From NCBI RefSeq assembly GCF_003626975.1, contig NZ_CP032616.1, positions 62,001 to 126,000 of the forward strand: 64,000 nucleotides of DNA, written 5' to 3'. Shown here piece by piece: positions 43,745 through 50,159 of this stretch; positions within the stretch are counted from its first letter, which is position 1; the number at the start of each line of letters is the position of its first letter. The notes below the pieces were generated by a model. That model searched no databases. It was not told the origin of the DNA and saw only the letters and a list, made by a program, of their open reading frames with translations. This DNA is from Pseudomonas sp. DY-1. Its GTDB lineage: Bacteria; Pseudomonadota; Gammaproteobacteria; Pseudomonadales; Pseudomonadaceae. A program made the translations under genes and the position numbers.

Positions 43745-45145
43745 TCAGCACTTGCCAGCCGCCGAGCCGGGCATGGGCGTTCCGCGTGGTAGCCGGAGAT
43801 CGGCACGCAAGCCGCCGCCGTCGCGGTTGGCAAGGCTGATGCTGCCGCCCAGACGGGAGGCGATCATCTGCACGATGGCCAGGCCGAGGCCGGCGCCCTG
43901 GGGGTTGTCCTGGCTGTAGAAGCGCTCGAACAGTCGTTCCAGCCGACTCTCGTCGATCCCCGGCCCCTGGTCTTCGACCCGCAGTACGAGGGCGTCCTGG
44001 CCATCCGGCAGCAGGCTCACCTTCACTTCACTGCCTGTCGGCGAGAAGTTGCTGGCATTGGTCACCAGGTTCTGCAGGGCGATGCCGATGGCCGCCGGGT
44101 CGCTGGTGGTGTGGTAGTCGCCGTCCGCCACGTCGAGGGACAGTTCCAAACCCTTGTCCAGCACCAGAGGCGTGAGTTCGGCCAGGTGCTCACGAACCAG
44201 AGGCTCCAGGTCCACGGGCTGCCATTTCTGCCAGACCAGTTCAGGCTCAACCCGCGCCATGGTGAGCAACTGGTGGACCACGCGGGTCAGGCGGTCGACG
44301 CCCACGGTGAGAAACCGCAGAGCCTCGGTACGTTGCTCATCGTTCGTGGCTTCCAATGCGTTCTGCGCATGCAGGCGCAATACCGCGAGCGGCGTACGCA
44401 TTTCGTGGGCGGCGTCGCCGATGAAACGGCGTTCGCGCTGGAGCATCTGTTCAATCTGCGCCAACAGCCGGTTGATCGCCGCTTGCATGGGTTCCAACTC
44501 CCGGGGCAGCGGCACGACTTGCAGCGGCGCGAGGGATTCAGCGTGGCGGCTGCGGATCACACGCGCCATGTTCTGCAAGGGGCGCAGCCCCCAGCCGATG
44601 GCCAGCCAGACCAGCGCCGCGAGGATGAGGATGCCGATCAGGTTCGGCCACAGCGTATGACGCACGATACGGCGCACCAGGTCCTGGCGCACATCGTCGC
44701 GTTCACCCACCCAGATCCGCAGGCCTTGTTCCGGGTCCGGCAGGACGAACCCGCGCCAGTGGTGTTCGCCGAGCTGGAGGTTGTGGAACCCCGTTCGGAT
44801 GGGGACGTGGTCGAAGGGCGGCGAGCTGGCCGATTGCACCAGGCTCCGGCCGTCGCGGTCCCAGACATGGAAGGCCAGCTTGCTCTCGTAAGGGTGGCCG
44901 ACCTTGTGCGGCCCGGCCTGGCTGAGGGCCAGGTTGAATGCCTTGAACAGTTCTTCTCGGTTGCTGCTGGCCTGCGGCATGTTCATCACGCCCAGCAACA
45001 GTCGGGCGTTCTGTGCCAGGTGGGCATCGTAGATTTCTTCCACCTCGTGGCTGCTGTCGCGGTAGTTGAGGTAGACGATGAGCAGGGTGCCGAGCAGCAA
45101 CAGGGCCATCACCAGCCACAGGGTGCGGTGGCGCAGTGAGGTCAT
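43745..45145 (-). CDS. Sensor histidine kinase, QseC/PmrB-like
   Basis: A 466-residue membrane kinase. Helix 1 is LWLVMALLLLGTLLIVYL, then a periplasmic 2CSK-type domain of about 135 residues (QNARLLLGVMNMPQASS, KLAFHVWDRDGRSLVQSAS), helix 2 (LIGILILAALVWLAIGWGL) and a HAMP region beginning RPLQNMARVIRSR. The H-box is FIGDAAHEMRTPLAVLRLHAQ. The ATPase has NLVTNASNFS, DQGPGID and GAGLGLAIV. The periplasmic domain is like that of QseC, a sensor of external signals. ATG overlaps the stop of the response-regulator gene (ATGA). Last gene of the seven-gene operon. Confidence 0.93.
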   Translation of the reverse strand: MTSLRHRTLWLVMALLLLGTLLIVYLNYRDSSHEVEEIYDAHLAQNARLLLGVMNMPQASSNREELFKAFNLALSQAGPHKVGHPYESKLAFHVWDRDGRSLVQSASSPPFDHVPIRTGFHNLQLGEHHWRGFVLPDPEQGLRIWVGERDDVRQDLVRRIVRHTLWPNLIGILILAALVWLAIGWGLRPLQNMARVIRSRHAESLAPLQVVPLPRELEPMQAAINRLLAQIEQMLQRERRFIGDAAHEMRTPLAVLRLHAQNALEATNDEQRTEALRFLTVGVDRLTRVVHQLLTMARVEPELVWQKWQPVDLEPLVREHLAELTPLVLDKGLELSLDVADGDYHTTSDPAAIGIALQNLVTNASNFSPTGSEVKVSLLPDGQDALVLRVEDQGPGIDESRLERLFERFYSQDNPQGAGLGLAIVQMIASRLGGSISLANRDGGGLRADLRLPRGTPMPGSAAGKC

Positions 45146-45804
45146 GGTCGCGCATCCACTAGGTAACCGATGCCTCGCACGGTGCGAATGAGGTCACTGG
45201 AGAGTTTCTTGCGCAGGTGATGGATGTGCACTTCCAGGGTGTTGCTTTCGGCTTCCTCGTCCCAGCCGTAGAGGGTCTGCACCAGGCGCTCGCGGGTCAG
45301 CACCTTGCCCGGTTGCGAGAGTAGTTCGTGGAGCAACTGGTACTCCTTGGGTGTCAGCGGCACCGGGTTGCCCTGGTAGCTGACCTGCTGGCTGGTCGGA
45401 TCGAGCACCACGCCGGCGTGTTCGATGAGCACCTGCGGCCGGCCTGCGCTGCGGCGCAGCAGGGCGCGCAGGCGCGCCTTGAGTTCATTGAGGTCGAAGG
45501 GCTTGACCAGGTAATCGTCAGCACCGGCGTCCAGACCGAGGATGCGGTCTTCAAGGGCATCGCGGGCGGTGAGTACCAGCACCGGCAGGGTTGAACCGCC
45601 CGCCCGGAGCTTCTGCAGGACGTGCACGCCATCCAGGCGCGGCAGGCCAAGGTCGAGGATGGCCAGGTCGAACTCTTCGGTCTGCAAGGCATGTAGCGCG
45701 CTGGCGCCGTCGGTGAGCCAGTCGATGGTGTAGCCCTCCTGGCGCAGACCGGCGCGCACGCCTGCGCCCAGGGCGTTGTCGTCTTCGACGAGTAGGAGTC
45801 GCAT
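45142..45804 (-). CDS. OmpR-family response regulator, QseB/PmrA-like
   Basis: A 220-residue regulator. Receiver domain: VEDDNALGAGVRAGL, phosphoacceptor Asp51 in LAILDLGLPRLDG, LTARDALEDRI and Lys in DDYLVKPFDLNEL. Winged-helix output: VPLTPKEYQLLHELLSQPGKVLTRERLVQTLYGW, TLEVHIHHLRKKLSSDLIRTVRGIGYLVD. This places it with QseB, PmrA and TctD. A matching CTTAAG-N5-CTGAAG box lies upstream of the operon's first gene. It is preceded by the TPR gene with a 16-base gap. Confidence 0.95.
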   Translation of the reverse strand: MRLLLVEDDNALGAGVRAGLRQEGYTIDWLTDGASALHALQTEEFDLAILDLGLPRLDGVHVLQKLRAGGSTLPVLVLTARDALEDRILGLDAGADDYLVKPFDLNELKARLRALLRRSAGRPQVLIEHAGVVLDPTSQQVSYQGNPVPLTPKEYQLLHELLSQPGKVLTRERLVQTLYGWDEEAESNTLEVHIHHLRKKLSSDLIRTVRGIGYLVDARP

Positions 45805-45820
45805 GGGCCGCCTTAGCGCT

Positions 45821-46465
45821 TTAGCGCTTCTGGATTTCCTGCAGTAAAGCATCGATTTCCTGGCGACGGCCCTGGTCGGCCAGTTCACGTCCGGGGCGCG
45901 GGGCGGCAGCCTTGGCTTTGAGCAGGGCCTCGCGCGCCTGTTCCGGGTGCCCCTGGCGATTGAGGTGATCGCCCCAGAAATACAGGCTGTCGATACCAGT
46001 CGGGTTGATCTGCAGCGCCTTGCGCAGCAGCTGATCGGCCTTGTCTTCGTCGCCGAAGCTGACGGGCCAGCCGGGAACGCGGTCGTAGAGCGCGCCGAGG
46101 CTGGTGTAGGCCGAACCCTGCAGGGCTTGCGGGTCGAGCTGGATGGCGCGCTCAAGGGCGGCGCGGGCGTCCTTGACCTTGCCCAGTGCACCCAGTCCAC
46201 CCTCGGCGCCGGCCCAACTGCTGGTGACAATGCCATGCCAGATCCAGGCCTCAGCGGCTTGTGGGGCGCTGCGGGTGAAGGCGCCACTCTGGGCGGCGAG
46301 TTTCTCGAACTCAGCAGCGCGCTGCTTCTCCGGCAACTGGTACTGGATTTCCGCCCAGCGTTTCTGGATGTCCGCCAGGCGCTGGCTGTCGCTGGCGTCG
46401 AGGGCCCATGCGGGGATGCTGAGGGCCAGGAGCAGGCCGAAAGCGCACAGTAGCTTGTTCATCAT
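45821..46465 (-). CDS. Exported TPR-repeat protein
   Basis: A 214-residue protein with an N-terminal signal peptide (LLCAFGLLLALSIPAWALD). The mature part is helical with TPR-type repeats: AEAWIWHGIVTSSWAG, DARAALERAIQLDPQALQGSAYTSLGALYDRVPG, ADQLLRKALQINPTGIDSLYFWGDHLNRQGHPEQAREALLKA (key pattern W-x-G, A-x-x-x-L-x-x-A-I-x-L-x-P). It is predicted to lie in the periplasm and to act as a scaffold. Start ATG overlaps the SDR stop (ATGATGA); the second ATG could also be used. Confidence 0.86.
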   Translation of the reverse strand: MMNKLLCAFGLLLALSIPAWALDASDSQRLADIQKRWAEIQYQLPEKQRAAEFEKLAAQSGAFTRSAPQAAEAWIWHGIVTSSWAGAEGGLGALGKVKDARAALERAIQLDPQALQGSAYTSLGALYDRVPGWPVSFGDEDKADQLLRKALQINPTGIDSLYFWGDHLNRQGHPEQAREALLKAKAAAPRPGRELADQGRRQEIDALLQEIQKR

Positions 46466-47268
46466 GAGTGGTCCTTGCCGTGGTGGAGGTTGCTGAAGCG
46501 GCGGATGATCGGCAGCTGCTTGTGCAGCGCGCGGTCCACCACGCCCGGCAGCATGCTGTTGAGGCGGACGAAAAATTTCTCCGGCCAGCCGAGGTAGAGC
46601 TCGCTGAGGTCTTTTTCGATGGCCGCGATCACCGCGCCGGCCACCTGTTCCGGCTCGTCCACGCCCACCTTGAGTTCGGCGTTGAGGGCCATGGCGGTCT
46701 GGCTGTTCATGCTGGTACGGGTGGCGCGCGGAGCGACGTATAGAACGTTCACAGGGGTGTCGGCCAGTTCCCGGCGCAGCGCCTCGGAAAAGCCGCGCAA
46801 GGCGAACTTGCTGGCGCAGTAGACGGCATAGCCGGGGTAGCCGATGGAACCGTAGGTGGAGCCCACGTTTACTACCAGGCCATGGCTTTGCTGACGCAGC
46901 AATGGCAGCAGGGCGCGGGTCAGTTGCAGGGTGGCGGTGACGTTGAGGGCAAGCATGTCTTCGATCTGCCCATCGTCCACCTGTTCCAACATGGCGAAGG
47001 CGTTCACCCCGGCTGCATTCATCAGGACGTTGATCCCGCCCATGCCGCGAGCCGCTTCCAGTGCGCGCTGGCGGCCTGCAGCCTGACGCAGGTCGGCGCC
47101 TACCCAGGACAATTGATGAGGAAAGCGTTGGCGCAATCCGGCCAGGGTTTCAGGGTGGCGGCTGACCGCCAACACCTGGGCGCCGCGCACGCAGAGTTGC
47201 TCGACCAGGGCCAGGCCAATACCGCCGCTGGCACCGGTGAGTAATACCCGGCAGTCAGCGAGCCGCAT
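46462..47268 (-). CDS. Classical short-chain dehydrogenase/reductase
   Basis: A 268-residue SDR. Cofactor loop GASGGIGLALVEQL, NAAGVNAF, catalytic Ser in NVGSTYGSIGYPG and YxxxK as YCASKFAL, so it should be active. The substrate-side end PRATRTSMNS and the C-terminal region with FVRLNSMLPGVVDRAL (amphipathic, possibly membrane-associated) resemble the SDRs that handle fatty-acyl or lipid substrates. GAGGTGG precedes ATG 47268, which overlaps the diiron-oxidase gene by 14 bases. Confidence 0.9.
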   Translation of the reverse strand: MRLADCRVLLTGASGGIGLALVEQLCVRGAQVLAVSRHPETLAGLRQRFPHQLSWVGADLRQAAGRQRALEAARGMGGINVLMNAAGVNAFAMLEQVDDGQIEDMLALNVTATLQLTRALLPLLRQQSHGLVVNVGSTYGSIGYPGYAVYCASKFALRGFSEALRRELADTPVNVLYVAPRATRTSMNSQTAMALNAELKVGVDEPEQVAGAVIAAIEKDLSELYLGWPEKFFVRLNSMLPGVVDRALHKQLPIIRRFSNLHHGKDHS

Positions 47269-47929
47269 GGTCCACCTCACTGGCACGAGGCAGCCCTCGG
47301 AACATCTCGGCGTAGAGCTGGTAGACGACCTTTGCGGCGTGGATCACTGCCTGTTGGTCGTCTTCGTCTTCCAGGCGATCCATCAGGCGGCGGTAGGTGG
47401 CCATGTGATCCTGGTCGAGGGCTCCATGGGAGGACAGGTAGCTGAAGGCTTCCGCCGGCAGTCCGAGGCTCTCGCGGATGGTGCCGGCGGCCTGGGTCGC
47501 CAGGGCGATGCTGGTGCCTTCAAGCACGTTGACCATGCCGAACAGTCCCACCGGGTTGCCACGGGCGATCAGGTCGTAGAGGTAGGCGACCATCAGTTCG
47601 ATGGCCAGCGAGGGGCGGCTAGTGCGGGCGGCCTCCGCGTCGCCTCCGCAGGCCCTGATGTCATCGAGAATCCAGCGTTCGTGGCCGTACTCCTCATCGA
47701 TGTATTCGCACACGGCACCCCGCAGCCATTCGAGACGGGATGGCAGGCGCGCCCCGCAGGCCATCATCAGTGGCACGGTGTGGCGCACGTGGTGGTAGGC
47801 CTGGCCGAGGAAGGCTCGATAGCCCTCCAGACTGACCTGCCCGGCCAGGGCCTCGCGTATTACCGGCACATTGAACAGGGCATCGCGTTCCTGGGCCGTG
47901 GCGACTTGCAGCTGGTTGAAGAAACTCAT
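47255..47929 (-). CDS. Heme-oxygenase-like diiron oxidase (TenA/UndA-type fold)
   Basis: A 224-residue all-helical protein of the iron-containing redox enzyme group. Potential ligands follow the HDO pattern: E80-Y-G-H83 in YIDEEYGHERWILDD, E137 in NVLEGTSIA, and H168-x3-D172-x2-H175 in SSHGALDQDHMATY. The last triad is the spacing known from diiron N-oxygenases such as SznF, and the fold is shared with UndA, which turns fatty acids into 1-alkenes (both from memory). H46/H47/H50 on helix 1 could add further ligands. Encoded between an AMP-dependent ligase and an SDR with overlaps on both sides (4 and 14 bases), so a fatty-acid-type substrate is a reasonable inference. Confidence 0.86.
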   Translation of the reverse strand: MSFFNQLQVATAQERDALFNVPVIREALAGQVSLEGYRAFLGQAYHHVRHTVPLMMACGARLPSRLEWLRGAVCEYIDEEYGHERWILDDIRACGGDAEAARTSRPSLAIELMVAYLYDLIARGNPVGLFGMVNVLEGTSIALATQAAGTIRESLGLPAEAFSYLSSHGALDQDHMATYRRLMDRLEDEDDQQAVIHAAKVVYQLYAEMFRGLPRASEVDHAAR

Positions 47930-49395
47930 GGTCTTACCTCGTTTTCGAGTTCGAGCAGGGGGCCGCGAAAGCGCTCGGCAATGGCGTCTCGGCGCAGGCG
48001 CCCGTTGCTGGTGAGCAGCCCGTCGGCGGCGCTGAAAGGAGCGGTCAGGCGGTACCAGGCCCTGACCCGTGCGTAGTCGGGGAGAGCCGCGTTGGCGCTG
48101 GCCACGGCATCCGCGAGGGTCTGTTCGTCGCACTGCGGGTCCAGCGGCCAGAGCAGGGCAAGGTTGCCGGGCAGGCCTTCGCCCTGGACGAACGCCTGGG
48201 CGATCACCCCGCGCTGCGTGAGTTCGGCTTCCACCCAGTCCGGATTCACATTGCGGCCAAAGCTGGTAATGAACTGGTGCTTCTTGCGGCCCTTGAGGTG
48301 CAGGTAGCCTTCGCTGTCGAACTCGCCCAGGTCGCCCGTGGGCCACCACTCACCTGCATGGGGCGTCTCGCCGAGGTAGCCGAGCAGGGCGGAACCGCTG
48401 ACCTGCACTTCGCCATCCTCCGCCAGACGCACCTGCACATGGGGCAGGGGTTTGCCGACGCTGCCCGGGCGATTGGCACCGGGGCGGTTCAGGCAGACTA
48501 CCGACGCACATTCGGAGAGACCGTAACCCTCGAACACCGGTAGACCGATCCGTGCCGCGCGGGTCAGCAGATCCTGCGAGACCCGTGCGCCGCCCACTGC
48601 GACGAAGCGGAACTGCGCGGCGCTGAGGTGGTTGCGTTCGATCGCGGTAACCAGGCCCAGCAACAACTGCGGCACCAGGATCAGGCTCTGGGCGCCACTG
48701 AGTACGAGCGTGGCGAGCAGCTTCGGCCAGTCCACCCCGCTGGCACCCTGGATGCCGAGCTGCCGCTGCGGCAGCACCGTGACGCAGGCGCCGGCAATCA
48801 ACGCGGCGTAGACCCCGAGGTTCTCCAGCAGGACGGCCATTGGCAGCACGGCAAGGTAGTGTGCCGGTGCGGTGGGGCGGCTGGCGATTTCCAGTTCCTG
48901 GCTGACCCGAAGCAGGGCTTGCGCACCAAGGCAGACACCCTTGGGCTGGCCGGTGGTGCCTGAGGTGTAGGTGATTTTGGCAGTGTCGGCGGGCAGGGCG
49001 GTGCGGCCGACTCCGGACCGACGCCAGAGGGTTCCATCCGAATGAAATCCGGCGTCTTCCAGGTCGGCGGTGAAGCCGTCGTCCACCACCGCCAGGCCGA
49101 CCTGGCATTGCTCCAGACAGTGGGCGCGCTGCTGGGGGCTGAAGAAAGGTGGCAGGGTCAGGCAGGGGCGTCCGGCAAACAGGGCGGCCAGGTCCCAGAG
49201 CAGCGCCTCGGGTCCGTTGTCCAGACCGAGGGCGAGCACGCCTTCGGGCTCGCTGCGCAGCAGACCTTCACGCCGCTCCACTTCGGCCAGCAACTGGGCG
49301 TAGGTATAGCGCCGGGTATCCCCGCGGATGGCCAGGGGCATCGGCAGGTGGTTGGCATGCTCGCGCAACCGCTCGCGCAGGGCTTCAGGCTGCAT
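47926..49395 (-). CDS. AMP-dependent synthetase/ligase (acyl-activating)
   Basis: A 489-residue ANL-superfamily enzyme. The phosphate loop is YTSGTTGQPKG (residues 143-153). Other core motifs are YGLSECA (A5), PTGDLGEFD (A7), and KGRKKHQFITSFGRNVNPDWVE (A8 hinge). The A10 position, usually P-K-T-x-S-G-K, reads TSNGRLRRDAI, so the catalytic Lys seems replaced by Arg. It should activate a carboxylic acid as the acyl-AMP, perhaps with transfer to CoA or a protein partner. N-terminally short compared with FadD (about 560). It overlaps the hemolysin-family gene by 11 bases and the oxidase gene by 4. Confidence 0.9.
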   Translation of the reverse strand: MQPEALRERLREHANHLPMPLAIRGDTRRYTYAQLLAEVERREGLLRSEPEGVLALGLDNGPEALLWDLAALFAGRPCLTLPPFFSPQQRAHCLEQCQVGLAVVDDGFTADLEDAGFHSDGTLWRRSGVGRTALPADTAKITYTSGTTGQPKGVCLGAQALLRVSQELEIASRPTAPAHYLAVLPMAVLLENLGVYAALIAGACVTVLPQRQLGIQGASGVDWPKLLATLVLSGAQSLILVPQLLLGLVTAIERNHLSAAQFRFVAVGGARVSQDLLTRAARIGLPVFEGYGLSECASVVCLNRPGANRPGSVGKPLPHVQVRLAEDGEVQVSGSALLGYLGETPHAGEWWPTGDLGEFDSEGYLHLKGRKKHQFITSFGRNVNPDWVEAELTQRGVIAQAFVQGEGLPGNLALLWPLDPQCDEQTLADAVASANAALPDYARVRAWYRLTAPFSAADGLLTSNGRLRRDAIAERFRGPLLELENEVRP

Positions 49396-50059
49396 GGTGG
49401 GCAGTCCTGTCGATATCGGGAAAGCCCAGGCGGGCGAGTACGCCGTTGCGCTGCAACAGCTCGAAGCCAAGGCGGATGTTGCCGGTAAACACCTGGGGTT
49501 TCTGCTCGTAGTAGGTGCCCCATTGTTCTTGCGCTTCCCCGAGACGGCCGGGGTCGGCTGCGCCGAGTGGCTGAGGTTCAAGGCCCAGGCGGCGGAAGCT
49601 GTTGATCAGTCCCGGGGCGCCGGTGAACACCACCCATTCAAGGCCTCGCAGGTTCAGGAGCCAGGTCACGGCGACGATGATCAGCCGGGCATTGCCGACG
49701 TTGATCGAGGCCAGGTTGCCCACTTCCACCACTTGCTCGCGCCGTACCGACTGGCCCGCTAGATCGGCGATCAGCGATTCCGCTGGCCGCTCCAGGTATT
49801 GCTCGAGGAACAGCGGTCCGTGTTCGGCGAGGCGAATGCCGGTCGCGGCGCTGAGTGCCCCGTGGTGATTGCGCAGGCTGAGCAGCTCCGGCATGAACTG
49901 GCGGATATCCGCGCCATGGGCGCTGAGGAACCGACGATGGACGAAATCCTCGACCTGACTGCGTCCTGGAACGCCGGGCAGCAGAAGGGACAGGGAGTGT
50001 TGTTGCGAATTCAGACCGAAATGGAATGGGAACAGGGCGCTCCACTCGTCGCTGTTCAT
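49385..50059 (-). CDS. Thermostable-hemolysin-family protein
   Basis: A 224-residue protein of the Vibrio delta-VPH/T_hemolysin family. Diagnostic regions are FVHRRFLSAHGADIRQFMPELLSLRN near the N-terminus, HGPLFLEQYLERPAESLIADL and VVEVGNLASINVGNARLIIVAVTWLL. Residues 85-180 resemble a GNAT/autoinducer-synthase-like core with the strand VVEVGNLAS and a following acyl-CoA-type loop, so an acyl transferase activity is possible although the name implies hemolysis. No signal peptide. First gene of the seven-gene operon; a regulator box lies 51 bases upstream. Confidence 0.85.
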   Translation of the reverse strand: MNSDEWSALFPFHFGLNSQQHSLSLLLPGVPGRSQVEDFVHRRFLSAHGADIRQFMPELLSLRNHHGALSAATGIRLAEHGPLFLEQYLERPAESLIADLAGQSVRREQVVEVGNLASINVGNARLIIVAVTWLLNLRGLEWVVFTGAPGLINSFRRLGLEPQPLGAADPGRLGEAQEQWGTYYEQKPQVFTGNIRLGFELLQRNGVLARLGFPDIDRTAHHAA

Positions 50060-50109
50060 CAGTAGCCCTCCAGGAGCTTTGCGGATGGAGGGCAGTATCT
50101 GCGGGAAGT

Positions 50110-50126
50110 CTTAAGGGACCCTGAAG
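50110..50126 (-). promoter_or_regulatory. PmrA/QseB-type operator upstream of the seven-gene operon
   Basis: CTTAAG (50110-50115), five bases, then CTGAAG (50121-50126): one mismatch to the direct repeat CTTAAG-N5-CTTAAG bound by PmrA/QseB-type regulators. On the minus strand the box ends ten bases before GATACT (50099-50094), a plausible -10 element, so it sits in place of the -35 as in other promoters activated by this family. The start codon is at 50059. Confidence 0.65.
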
Positions 50127-50159
50127 ATGGCGGTGATGCGCGTTTACAGGAAAGGGCTG

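Noticed and set aside
43548..43919. Plus-strand ORF between the repeat protein and the kinase
   Set aside because: More than half is antisense to the kinase C-terminus and no homologous motif is visible.
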